A DNA stretch of 64,000 nucleotides from Contendibacter sp031732755 (GTDB lineage: Bacteria > Pseudomonadota > Gammaproteobacteria > Competibacterales > Competibacteraceae). The stretch covers positions 17,640 to 81,639 of the forward strand of contig JAVMKI010000066.1 in the NCBI GenBank assembly GCA_031732755.1, written 5' to 3'. The position numbers and the translations under genes were made by a program. Shown here piece by piece: positions 45,256 to 53,753 of this stretch. Position 1 is the first letter of the stretch, and every line of letters begins with the position of its first letter. Below the pieces are notes generated by a model. The model saw only the letters and a list, made by a program, of their open reading frames with translations, had not been told where the DNA came from and made no database searches.

Positions 45256-46170
45256 CTAATACGATCCAAGGTTAATATGCTTCAGACAATCTGGTTTTTC
45301 TTCCTTGAAGCCGATCAAACAACGGCGGTAGCCATCGCTAAATAACTCGATTGGCGTATTACACTGACCGACCACTTCAATAATGGCTTTGAAACCGACC
45401 TGCCGCATGGTATCGATCAGCCCACGATAAGTGGGCTGCAACTCGATGGCGCGAGTACCTTCAATGGCGACTGCTACGTTTCTATCACCAATCACCTTGT
45501 AAGCCGATATTGGCTCCTTATGGCAGATGGTTTCGATCACGGCAAAGCGACTAGCGCTACGATAGCACAATTCCAGCACCTCCACGGGGCGCACAACATG
45601 GTAGAGCAGGCCCAGACACATCACTACATCCGCTGGGCAGGACTGGATTTCATAGACATCGCCCTGTGTGAAGGACACATTGGAAAAACGATAGTACTCC
45701 TTAAGAAACTCGGCTTGCGCCAGATTCTTTTCCCGATACTCGATTCCATGGACAGTGCGCACGCCGCGCGCCGCGAGATCAAACGAAAATAATCCGCAAT
45801 GACAAGCCAGATCGACGATATCCGCTTGCGCGGCGTTCGATCCCAGCAGTTGCAAGATCGTTTCGGAAATTAGTGTCGAGCGATAGCGATGGAAATCCAT
45901 GGTTCGCTCGTTGAAGGTGGCGTTAATACGGGTTGTCAAACCCTCGTTGAACTCGAAGTAGTATTCCCAATGGCCGAGGCGATGGATGGTTTCGGTGAGT
46001 TGCTGGCGACTCCACGCGTGGTTTTCACGACGCATCCTGATAAAATCGAATTCCCGCAACTCAATGGTTTTACTATGCGTCGGCAACAAAAACTCAGTCG
46101 CTGGCGGCGATTGTGGCGCGACAGGTGGTGCTGGCCACAGCCGGGCCATGTATTGCATCAAGCGATTCAT
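45256..46170 (-). CDS. Class I SAM methyltransferase (CmoB/DUF1698-like)
   Basis: A 304-residue methyltransferase. VDLACHCGLFSFDLAARGV is motif I with the Cys-His-Cys-Gly variant of the usual ExGxG, and DVVMCLGLLYHVVRP matches CmoB/DUF1698-type proteins. It sits 32 nt after the triple-glycosyltransferase gene and 17 nt before the beta-helix gene. Methylation of a surface glycan is more likely than tRNA modification in this context, but the substrate is not shown by sequence. Confidence 0.75.
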   Translation of the reverse strand: MNRLMQYMARLWPAPPVAPQSPPATEFLLPTHSKTIELREFDFIRMRRENHAWSRQQLTETIHRLGHWEYYFEFNEGLTTRINATFNERTMDFHRYRSTLISETILQLLGSNAAQADIVDLACHCGLFSFDLAARGVRTVHGIEYREKNLAQAEFLKEYYRFSNVSFTQGDVYEIQSCPADVVMCLGLLYHVVRPVEVLELCYRSASRFAVIETICHKEPISAYKVIGDRNVAVAIEGTRAIELQPTYRGLIDTMRQVGFKAIIEVVGQCNTPIELFSDGYRRCLIGFKEEKPDCLKHINLGSY

Positions 46171-46202
46171 CTCGTTTTCTCCTCATTAGTGAAACATCTA
46201 TT

Positions 46203-49200
46203 CTAAACGGAACCACGTAACCAGGCTTTCAGGCGAACCTGCCAGCCGAATGGAATCCGGCGGACGACCCAACGCAATCTTTGGGCGTGGCGCAGGCGCA
46301 CCGCCCAGCTTAGCAACCGCTGCCTGATGGCGGCATGGCGCCGCGCCATGCCGGTCAGTCGGGGATAGACAAAATCCGTGGCAATCATTGCCAGCGCCGC
46401 ATCGATAGTCGCCCCGTCCGCCGCCGGCACCGCCGAATCGCCATCCATCCAGTAATCGCGCCGATAATCGAAGGGCGAGGATTCCACCTGACCGTCCGCT
46501 GGAGGCGGCGGACAGCCTGGCATGAAGCACCGCGCCCTGATTTGCGCGAAAAAATCATTCCAATCGCGGGCGGACTGCTGCCAGGGACGAATCCAGCTCC
46601 AGGAACGTCCCGCCACCCGCTCGGGGAAAGCCCCCAAATCGGGAACCACGATGGGCAACCCAAAACGTAGGCACGTACTGAGCGTATAACTATAAGTTTC
46701 CGGCCACAGCGCCGGGAACCACACCACATGCGGTTGCGCCTCGGTCAGCAGCTTTGGCAATTCCGCATCGTCGTAGGGACCGTGGATTTGCAGGATATCG
46801 CGCGGTGGACAACGCAAATCGCGGTAGGCGTAGCCCACCAGTTGAAACACCAAGGGCAGACCGCGCTGGCTGGCATCCAGCGCGCATTGCTCCAGCACAT
46901 CCGCGCCCTTGATCGCGCTGAGCGCCCCCAGCACCACAATTCGTAGTGGCGCGTCAGGAGACAGCGGCTTCGGTTGTGGCGTTGGACAGGCGTGATCATC
47001 CAGATCGGGGTGCGGCGCCCATTGAATGGGAGCGGTTGGGAAATAGCGGGCGAAGCGTTGGGCGACATCCCGGCTGGGCACCAAAACTCGTGCAGCCTGA
47101 ACGACGAAGGATTGGTGACGCTGCCGCCAGGTTTGAATAGTGTCACCGTCAGGTGCGGGCAGGGTTACCAGGCACCGATTGCAGCCAGCCTCATCCGGTT
47201 CGCCGCAATAGCGATTCTGATAGTCGGTCAACGTGATCTGCGGACAACAGGCGTAATAATCATGAGCGGTAAAATCATAAGGCACGCTCAGCCGCGCCGG
47301 CAGATTCAGCAGCAGCGGGTGCAGCCCCAAGGTGTGATGGAAATGGACACGCCGCACGGCGAGGGTTCGCAGGCATTCCAACAAGGCGTCGGCATCGTTC
47401 GGCAAGCGGAACGTCAGTTGCAGGCTTTCGCTGGAACGCAGCCAAGAGAGCAGATACTGGTTATTGCCATTGGGGCGTAGCAGCAATAATTGCAACCGGT
47501 CGGCGAACAACTCCGCCAGTTCCTCGATATGCCGCTTGGTGCCGCCACCGCGATCGTGCGCGATGAACAGCACTCGCGGCAACCGGCTGCGCGTCAATCG
47601 CGCCAAATCGACCCGCGCGCGGAGAGGGCGGGCCGGATCCTGGGTGATGTGGCGATGCACCAGAGATTCGTAATCCGGGTGCAAGCGGTTCAGCACGGTC
47701 ATGGCGTGACGCTTTTTGTGATTCTGGTGATCAGCGAAGCTGACGCTGCCCGCATGATACACAAAAACATCCGCGCATAACGCATGGCGCCAGCCAAGCG
47801 CCCTGGCGCGCAGCGAAAAGTCGTTCTCTTCCCCGTAGCCCTTACCAAAATGCTGCTCGTCGAACGGACCTGTCGCCGTCAGGCAATCGCGGCGGATATA
47901 CATGCAGAATCCGACGGCGGTTGGAATCTCCGCCCATTGCCCCGCATTGCAATGACTGAACAGGGCGTCCAGTTCCACGACCGACCACGGTGAAGGCAAG
48001 GCGTTGTCGGCGCAGAATCGAGGATAACTGCAAATCGTGGCGTTATTGGAGAAGGGAGTGACCGTACCGATGTGCCGATCGCGGTACGCACAGGCTTGCA
48101 ACCGCGCCAGCCAGTCGTTGGCGACTTCGGTATCGCTATTCAGCAGGATAACATCGCGCTCCGGGTGCAAGGCCATGCCGCGATTGCAGGTTTGCACGAA
48201 ACCGAGGTTTTCGGGATTGTGCAGCAGAGTGAGCCGGGGATTTTGCGCTGCCAGGGACTCCAGCCAGGCAACCAGTTCTGGTTCCGGGCTGGCATCGTTC
48301 ATGACGATGATTTCGCCCAGCGCGGGGGGCACGGTCGCCAACACGCTGTCGAGACAGGCGCGGGTTTCCGCCAAGCCGCGATAGACCGGGATGATCACGT
48401 CAACAAGTTGGCGCGGTGGTGAACAGGGAACAGAACTGCTTGGGGAAATCCGAGTCGGGGCCATGGAGCGTTCCGGCGCCAACACGCGTTGCCACCAGGC
48501 GCGCAGGCCAATCCTCAACCAGCGATAGGGATAGCTGGCGCGCCAACTGTTGGAAGATTCGATAGCGGCCAACCGGATAGTGACTGTATCCAGTTCACGC
48601 TGTTGGTGGGTAATCTGTTCCACCAAGGCGGCGATGCGCTGTTGAAAGACGGCAACCAAATCCTGATGCCGGGCCTGTTCTTGCTCCAGCAGGACGATGG
48701 CGTCTTGGCGGTCCTGCCGTTCCTGTTCCAGCGTCGCGGCCAGGACATCGTAATCGGCGCGCGCGTATTCCGATTGCTGACGATAGTATTCCGATTGCTG
48801 GCTTTTCTGTTGCCAGAGTTTGGCTTGGGCGCAAATCGTTCGCAGTTCATAATCGGACCAATGGTCGCGCCATTTGTGGATGAGCGCGTCCCAGGCCGGA
48901 ACTTGCAGTCCCTGCTGAGCGGCGCTGCCCAGATTTTCCATGGCGTTGAGACGATAAACGGCGCTGACTTGATCGACGTGGATAAACGGCCCCATGGCGC
49001 GCAGTTGCAGCCAGAAATCCCAATCCTCGTAGACATCCAGGGCTTCATCAAATCGACATCCCGCGATGAATAATTGCCGCTCGAAGAGCACGGCATGAAT
49101 CGGAATGTAATTTTCATAAAGCAGGCGGAGAGGATCAAAGGGCTGGTTATACACCAACACGGTGAGGCGACCGCCGGTAAGGTCTTCGCGAACGCACTCC

Positions 49201-49595
49201 ACGCCAGCGTAGGCCACGCGGGCGTGCGGTTGCCGCCGCAACGCCGCGACCAGTGCGCTAACATGCTCCGGCAGCAACCAATCGTCGTCATCCAGGAATA
49301 ACAGGTAATCTCCCCGAGCTTGTTCCATACCCCGATTGGCGGCACGGCTGCGCGGCAATGGTTGGCCGTCGCTGTGGAAATGCAGCGGAACATGGCCGTA
49401 ATGGTCGGGCAGGACGGAATGTCCCTCGCCCTTGGCGTCGACCACGACCAATTCCAGATGGGGATAGGATTGTTCGGCCACCGAGTTCATGGCCTGATGG
49501 AACGTGGGACGGCCTATACTGCGGATGATGATGGAAACCAGTGGTAGTGAAGAACCTGCATCGTGTGGGGGGGAAGCAATATATCCCTCGGACAT
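46203..49595 (-). CDS. Multidomain glycosyltransferase: GT2 - coiled coil - GT2 - GT4
   Basis: A 1130-residue cytoplasmic enzyme from ATG 49595, behind an AGGA site; an upstream in-frame ATG would place a hairpin inside the gene. Domain 1 (about 18-245) is GT2 with FLDDDDWLL and VYEDWDFWLQL. Residues 250-360 form a Gln/Glu-rich coiled coil. Domain 2 (395-660) is a rhamnosyltransferase-like GT2 with LLNSDTEV and GYGEENDFS. Domain 3 (690-1080) is GT-B, GT4-like, with FIAHDRGGGTKRHIEEL and ALWPETYSYTLS. Such fusions add successive sugars to surface glycans or glycoproteins. Confidence 0.85.
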   Translation of the reverse strand: MSEGYIASPPHDAGSSLPLVSIIIRSIGRPTFHQAMNSVAEQSYPHLELVVVDAKGEGHSVLPDHYGHVPLHFHSDGQPLPRSRAANRGMEQARGDYLLFLDDDDWLLPEHVSALVAALRRQPHARVAYAGVECVREDLTGGRLTVLVYNQPFDPLRLLYENYIPIHAVLFERQLFIAGCRFDEALDVYEDWDFWLQLRAMGPFIHVDQVSAVYRLNAMENLGSAAQQGLQVPAWDALIHKWRDHWSDYELRTICAQAKLWQQKSQQSEYYRQQSEYARADYDVLAATLEQERQDRQDAIVLLEQEQARHQDLVAVFQQRIAALVEQITHQQRELDTVTIRLAAIESSNSWRASYPYRWLRIGLRAWWQRVLAPERSMAPTRISPSSSVPCSPPRQLVDVIIPVYRGLAETRACLDSVLATVPPALGEIIVMNDASPEPELVAWLESLAAQNPRLTLLHNPENLGFVQTCNRGMALHPERDVILLNSDTEVANDWLARLQACAYRDRHIGTVTPFSNNATICSYPRFCADNALPSPWSVVELDALFSHCNAGQWAEIPTAVGFCMYIRRDCLTATGPFDEQHFGKGYGEENDFSLRARALGWRHALCADVFVYHAGSVSFADHQNHKKRHAMTVLNRLHPDYESLVHRHITQDPARPLRARVDLARLTRSRLPRVLFIAHDRGGGTKRHIEELAELFADRLQLLLLRPNGNNQYLLSWLRSSESLQLTFRLPNDADALLECLRTLAVRRVHFHHTLGLHPLLLNLPARLSVPYDFTAHDYYACCPQITLTDYQNRYCGEPDEAGCNRCLVTLPAPDGDTIQTWRQRHQSFVVQAARVLVPSRDVAQRFARYFPTAPIQWAPHPDLDDHACPTPQPKPLSPDAPLRIVVLGALSAIKGADVLEQCALDASQRGLPLVFQLVGYAYRDLRCPPRDILQIHGPYDDAELPKLLTEAQPHVVWFPALWPETYSYTLSTCLRFGLPIVVPDLGAFPERVAGRSWSWIRPWQQSARDWNDFFAQIRARCFMPGCPPPPADGQVESSPFDYRRDYWMDGDSAVPAADGATIDAALAMIATDFVYPRLTGMARRHAAIRQRLLSWAVRLRHAQRLRWVVRRIPFGWQVRLKAWLRGSV

Positions 49596-49620
49596 GCGCG
49601 AAATCCTATGCCAAATAGCG

Positions 49621-49655
49621 AGGGGCGAAAGCCCGGAGACCGGATTTTCGCCCCT
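49621..49655. terminator. Hairpin between znuA and the glycosyltransferase gene
   Basis: AGGGGCGAAA (49621-49630) pairs perfectly with TTTCGCCCCT (49646-49655), 15-nt loop. It lies 26 nt upstream of the glycosyltransferase start, so it could shield that gene from znuA read-through. There is no strong U-tract. Confidence 0.45.
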
Positions 49656-49700
49656 CCTAACCTGGGTGTCCATCCATGACGGAGGCCGCGCGTAACGGTA

Positions 49701-49738
49701 TAAAGCAGCCGGTGAAGACTTCCACCGACCCCGGCTGC
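49701..49738 (-). terminator. Candidate intrinsic terminator of znuA
   Basis: On the minus strand GCAGCCGG pairs with CCGGCTGC (49705-49712 and 49731-49738), with an inner GGTG/CACC stem, followed by TTTATA. It begins 5 nt after the znuA stop, the normal place for a factor-independent terminator. Confidence 0.55.
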
Positions 49739-49742
49739 AACA

Positions 49743-50717
49743 TCAGGCACCGGCCAGACAACCGCGCAGCGCCTCGCTCAAGCCTCGCAGCAGTTGAAAA
49801 TAGGCGTCGGGACCCGCCGGCAAGTCCGCCCCCAGCGGATCAAGCACGCCACGACGGGCGTTGCCGCCAGCGATGACCGTTTCCACCAGCGCGGGTTGGA
49901 ACTGTGGTTCGCTGAACACGCAACGAACCTGGTGCTCACGGACGCGCGCTTGGATTTCCGCCACCCGTTTCGCCCCAGGCCGCTGTTCTGGATCAAGCAC
50001 CACCGAACCGACCGCGTTCAGATCATAACGCCGCTCGAAATAATGATAGGCATCGTGAAACACCAGGTAAGGTTGTTTCCCGATCGGTGCCAGATCGGAC
50101 GCCAGTTGCCGATCCAGCCGATCCAGCCGCTCGATCAGCGCTGCGCCGTTACGGGCATACTCCGTTTGGTGAGCGGGATCCATCTCGCTGAGTACGACAA
50201 CCATCCGACGCACCATGGCGATGGCGTTGATCGGGTCCAGCCAGACATGGGTATCGCGGCTGGCGGCGGAATCATGATCATCGGCATGGTCGGCATGATC
50301 GGCATGATCAGCATGGTCGGCGCCATGTTCATGTGCTTCCCAGGTGCCACCAGCCCGCAGCGGCAGGATCGTGAGGCCGGGCGTGTCGATCAGCGCCACG
50401 GAGCGGGCGGTTTTGGCATTGGCAAGCGGCTTGACCAACACGTTTTCCAGGTCCGGCCCGATCCAGAACACGACTTGGGCCGTACCCAGCGCACGGGTGT
50501 CCGACGGTCTGAGGCTGTACTCATGCGGCGAGGCTCCGCCAGGAATCAATAACCGGGGTTCGCCCACGCCCTGCATGACGCCGGCCACGAGCGCATGCAC
50601 CGGCTTGATGCTGGCCACCACCACGGGTTGGGCGGCAAATCCCATCAGAGGTACGCATAGGAGGGCAATTCCCAGCCACCTTCTTAGTCGTTTCAGAACA
50701 CACCGATCATCTTGCAT
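49743..50717 (-). CDS. znuA: Zinc ABC transporter substrate-binding protein ZnuA
   Basis: 324 residues. The signal peptide ends about residue 28 (LMGFAA). The cluster A-1 fold has SIKPVHALVAGVM with the first zinc His at SPHEYSL. A His/Asp-rich loop (EHGADHADHADHADHAD-type, about 128-146) precedes DTHVWLDPINAI, which holds the second zinc His. FHDAYHYFERRY holds the third. It captures periplasmic zinc for ZnuBC. It is divergent from zur-znuC-znuB across two Zur-like palindromes. Confidence 0.95.
   Translation of the reverse strand: MQDDRCVLKRLRRWLGIALLCVPLMGFAAQPVVVASIKPVHALVAGVMQGVGEPRLLIPGGASPHEYSLRPSDTRALGTAQVVFWIGPDLENVLVKPLANAKTARSVALIDTPGLTILPLRAGGTWEAHEHGADHADHADHADHADDHDSAASRDTHVWLDPINAIAMVRRMVVVLSEMDPAHQTEYARNGAALIERLDRLDRQLASDLAPIGKQPYLVFHDAYHYFERRYDLNAVGSVVLDPEQRPGAKRVAEIQARVREHQVRCVFSEPQFQPALVETVIAGGNARRGVLDPLGADLPAGPDAYFQLLRGLSEALRGCLAGA
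50275..50321 (-). repeat. 9-bp tandem repeats in the ZnuA His-rich loop
   Basis: A run of near-identical 9-bp units (His-Ala-Asp codons) encodes the metal-collecting loop. Copy-number change here would lengthen or shorten the loop by three residues at a time. Confidence 0.7.
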
Positions 50718-50734
50718 GGACTCAACCTCGTGTT

Positions 50735-50751
50735 ATGTTATAGAGTAACAT
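50735..50751. promoter_or_regulatory. Zur-box-like palindrome 1
   Basis: ATGTTA-TAGAG-TAACAT is a perfect 6-5-6 palindrome. It resembles the gammaproteobacterial Zur consensus (GTTATANTATAAC type) and lies 17 nt from the znuA start in the znuA/zur divergent region. With zinc bound, Zur would repress both directions. Confidence 0.75.
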
Positions 50752-50767
50752 TGTTATAGAATAACAA
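50751..50767. promoter_or_regulatory. Zur-box-like palindrome 2
   Basis: TTGTTAT-AGA-ATAACAA is a perfect 7-3-7 palindrome touching the first one and 32 nt before the zur start. Two adjacent sites suggest cooperative binding of two Zur dimers over the shared promoter region. Confidence 0.75.
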
Positions 50768-50799
50768 TTTCCGATTCTGGTCAAGCTGGAGTTGCCATC

Positions 50800-51288
50800 A
50801 TGTTTTCACTGGATACCACCGCTTTTCCGCTCCCCGACCCTCGACAAGCGCTGGCGCTGGCGGATGCCCTGTGCCGGGAGCGCGGCGTTCGTTTAACCGA
50901 ACTGCGGCGGCGAGTACTGGAAATCCTCTGGAACAGCCCAACGCCACTGGGGGCCTACGCCATCTTGGACGTGCTGCGCGAGGATGGTCGGCTAGGCGCG
51001 CCGCCCACGGTATACCGGGCGCTGGAATTCCTGCTGGAACAGGGGCTGATCCACCGACTGGCCTCGCAAAACGTCTTTACCGGCTGCCGTCAGCCGGGCA
51101 ATCGCCACAATGGCCAGTTTCTGATCTGCCAGGATTGTGGCCAGGTCGATGAATTGAACAACCCGACCATTGAGGAATCGCTGCGGGCCGAAGCCGTCGC
51201 CCGTAAATTTGAGGCGTTGGCGCAAAGGGTGGAAGTGCTGGGTCGCTGCCTGGACTGCCGACGGGAAACGATCAACCATGCCGTCTGA
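50800..51288 (+). CDS. zur: Zinc uptake regulator Zur (Fur family)
   Basis: A 162-residue winged-helix repressor. LRRRVLEILWNSPTPLGAY is the Fur-type DNA-binding region, and two CxxC pairs (ICQDCGQ and GRCLDCR) form the structural zinc site. NVFTGCRQPGNRHNGQFLIC carries the His of the regulatory site. Gene order with znuC and znuB fixes it as Zur rather than Fur. Its stop overlaps the znuC start by 11 nt, so it probably represses its own operon. Confidence 0.94.
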   Translation: MFSLDTTAFPLPDPRQALALADALCRERGVRLTELRRRVLEILWNSPTPLGAYAILDVLREDGRLGAPPTVYRALEFLLEQGLIHRLASQNVFTGCRQPGNRHNGQFLICQDCGQVDELNNPTIEESLRAEAVARKFEALAQRVEVLGRCLDCRRETINHAV

Positions 51289-52042
51289 ACCCTTGCTGGT
51301 GATCGAGAAGGTCAACCTCGCCATCCGCGGCAATCCGATCCTGCGAGACGTGAGCCTCCGGGTCACGGCGGGCGAAATCGTCGCTTTGATCGGACCGAAC
51401 GGGGCCGGTAAATCCACCCTGGCGCGAGTGGCTCTGGGTTTGATTCGGGCCGACAGTGGCCGGATTTGGCGTAAACCCGGCGCGCGGGTGGGCTACATGC
51501 CGCAGCGGTTGATGGTGGACGACACCTTGCCATTGAGCGTGTGGCGTTTTACCACCCTTGGCACGCCCACTTCGCGGGCGCGCGTTCGGGAGGCGCTGGC
51601 GGAAGTGGGCGCCGCGCATGTCCTGGATGCGCCGGTGCAGGGAATTTCCGGCGGTGAGATGCAGCGGGTGCTGCTGGCGCGGGCATTGTTGCGCGAACCC
51701 GAACTGCTGGTGCTGGATGAACCGATTCAAGGAGTGGATTTGAACGGTCAGTACGAGCTGTACGACCTGATCAGCGGTTTGCGCCAGCGACGCGGTTGCG
51801 GAATTCTGATGGTGTCGCACGAGCTACACCTGGTGATGGCGACCACCGATCATGTACTTTGCCTGAATCGGCACGTCTGCTGTTCCGGCCATCCCGACCA
51901 TGTCGCTCGCGACCCGGCCTATCTGGCGCTGTTTGGCCTCGACGGCGCCCGCCACCTGGCGATTTATCACCATCATCACGACCATCAGCACGACTTGCAC
52001 GGGGCTGTGGTGGAATCCGCCGAGACCGAGACCCATGGATGA
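51278..52042 (+). CDS. znuC: Zinc ABC transporter ATP-binding protein ZnuC
   Basis: 254 residues from ATG 51278. Walker A is GPNGAGKST, the ABC signature ISGGEMQR, Walker B LLVLDEP and the switch His in VSHELH. The C-terminal tail is His-rich (IYHHHHDHQHD), as in other ZnuC proteins. It overlaps zur and znuB by 11 and 8 nt. Confidence 0.95.
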   Translation: MPSEPLLVIEKVNLAIRGNPILRDVSLRVTAGEIVALIGPNGAGKSTLARVALGLIRADSGRIWRKPGARVGYMPQRLMVDDTLPLSVWRFTTLGTPTSRARVREALAEVGAAHVLDAPVQGISGGEMQRVLLARALLREPELLVLDEPIQGVDLNGQYELYDLISGLRQRRGCGILMVSHELHLVMATTDHVLCLNRHVCCSGHPDHVARDPAYLALFGLDGARHLAIYHHHHDHQHDLHGAVVESAETETHG

Positions 52043-52826
52043 TTTTCTACTGCGCGCCCTGCTGGGCGGTTTCGGGGTCGCGCTGGCGGCCGGACCGCTA
52101 GGAACGTTCATCATTTGGCGGCGCATGGCCTATTTCGGCGACATGCTGGCGCACTCCGGGTTACTGGGCGTGGCGCTCGGCGCCATATTGCGCGTCAATC
52201 CGCAACTGGGTGTGGTGTTCACCTGCCTGCTGGTCGCGCTGGCTCTGGTATTGCTGCAACGGCAGCGGGGACTGGCCACCGATACCCTGCTGGGCATTCT
52301 CGCCCACGCCACCCTATCGCTGGGGCTGGTGACGCTGGCTTTTCTGGAGACGGTGCGGGTGGATTTGGTCGGTTATCTGTTCGGCGATATCCTGGCCATC
52401 ACCACCGCCGATCTATGCTGGATTTGGGGCGGCGGCGTGTTGGCGCTGGGTGTGTTGGCGGGGCTATGGCGACCGCTGCTGGCGATCACCGTCCACGAGG
52501 AGTTGGCGCAAGTGGAAGGCGTGGCGGTATTCCCGGTCCGGCTGGCGTTCATGCTCCTGATCGCCGTCGTCATCGCGGTGGCGATGAAGGTCGTCGGCAT
52601 TCTGCTCATCACCTCGCTGCTGATCATCCCGGCGGCGGCGGCGCGGCGCTTCGCCCACTCGCCAGAGGGCATGGCGGCGCTGGCCAGCCTGGTCGGTGGC
52701 GCGGCGGTCGGGCTGGGGCTGTGGGCCTCACTGCGCTGGGATACGCCAGCCGGCCCCTCGGTGGTGGTGGCGGCCTCGGCGCTGTTCGCGCTGGGTTTGG
52801 CGATACCCACCCGATCGAGGCGCTAG
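52035..52826 (+). CDS. znuB: Zinc ABC transporter permease ZnuB
   Basis: 263 residues from ATG 52035, with about eight transmembrane helices. RRMAYFGDMLAHSGLLGVALG and GILLITSLLIIPAAAAR are the conserved ABC-3 permease segments. It completes the zur-znuC-znuB operon. Confidence 0.94.
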   Translation: MDDFLLRALLGGFGVALAAGPLGTFIIWRRMAYFGDMLAHSGLLGVALGAILRVNPQLGVVFTCLLVALALVLLQRQRGLATDTLLGILAHATLSLGLVTLAFLETVRVDLVGYLFGDILAITTADLCWIWGGGVLALGVLAGLWRPLLAITVHEELAQVEGVAVFPVRLAFMLLIAVVIAVAMKVVGILLITSLLIIPAAAARRFAHSPEGMAALASLVGGAAVGLGLWASLRWDTPAGPSVVVAASALFALGLAIPTRSRR

Positions 52827-53188
52827 TACGTCAAACTCCCCGGCCAAACCATCGTCAAACGGCTTTCCGAGCACGGTTTTCAACAGGTTATCTGATTTTG
52901 CGATGCGGCATTTTTGTTGTGCAATGCGGCAGTTAGTACAGTCAAATTGCTAAAAACGCCATTGATCGCCGATTAGTGTGTTTATTCTAATCCAGGCCAC
53001 TATGATCGACAGTGCGGGTGGACCGGGGCGATGGCCCGGCTGTTCAAACCGCCAGCGCCGGGATGGCGACTGGCGGTTTAAAAGGCTTTTCAGAGGCCCA
53101 CCACGGAGAATCAGCATAAGGGTTTGGAACACCTGGAACCGGCTGTCACGGATGACCGTTCTTGGGATTCGGTACGGGAGTAGCGAGC
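52827..53188. other. 362-bp gap after znuB with a strong hairpin
   Basis: No gene is seen. AAACCGCCAG (53046-53055) and CTGGCGGTTT (53070-53079) form a 10-bp stem, with an inner CGCC/GGCG pair, that probably ends znuB transcription. There is no long U-tract. Confidence 0.5.
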
Positions 53189-53536
53189 ATGGCGTACCAA
53201 CAATTGCAGAAATGCATGCGCGAAGCGCGCAAGGTGGAAGATATACTGGCCTTGGCCAGTCAAATCTGGCTGGCGGGAATCGGCGCATTGGCGCGCGCTC
53301 AACAGGAAGGTCCTGACTTCTTCGACCAACTGGTACAATGCGGCGAGGTGATGGAAACCATTGAAGAAGAAGATGGTCTACGTGATCTCAAGCGATTGGC
53401 CCGGCTGGTGCTTGTGGGGACGGGGACCGGTTCCGGCGCGGAAGCGGCGGATGCGCCCTCGCCAGAGGAGATTCGCAGCCTAGCCGAAATGATCCAGAAT
53501 TTCGATCTGCATCTCAACGAACTGGAAATGCGCTGA
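53189..53536 (+). CDS. Phasin-like polyhydroxyalkanoate granule protein
   Basis: 115 residues from ATG 53189, behind GGGAG. QIWLAGIGALARAQQEGPDFFDQLVQ is close in pattern to PhaI/PhaF-type phasins (residues split by family convention at Gly and Phe), which coat polyhydroxyalkanoate granules. The rest is helical and acidic. It lacks the long Ala/Lys tail of PhaF. The storage role is inferred from this segment; it stands alone. Confidence 0.7.
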   Translation: MAYQQLQKCMREARKVEDILALASQIWLAGIGALARAQQEGPDFFDQLVQCGEVMETIEEEDGLRDLKRLARLVLVGTGTGSGAEAADAPSPEEIRSLAEMIQNFDLHLNELEMR

Positions 53537-53560
53537 ACCAGCGCCGGATGGGGCAAACCG

Positions 53561-53582
53561 ACGGGCGCATTTTCACGCCCGT
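53561..53582. terminator. Hairpin after the phasin-like gene
   Basis: ACGGGCG (53561-53567) pairs perfectly with CGCCCGT (53576-53582) across an 8-nt T-rich loop, 25 nt after the stop codon. No clear T-run follows. Confidence 0.4.
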
Positions 53583-53753
53583 GCGGCCTTCCGCCGCTAA
53601 TCCTCCAGCGCCCGCCACGGCGGAACGCAACTTGCGGGAGCTAGCCCGCTCTGACCCCATGGGCGATTATTCCCACCAATCGATTTTCCCATTGGCGGCT
53701 TCCCGCTGGTTTCCGACGACAGCGCGCCTTTTACATTGCCAACCTTCCGATCC

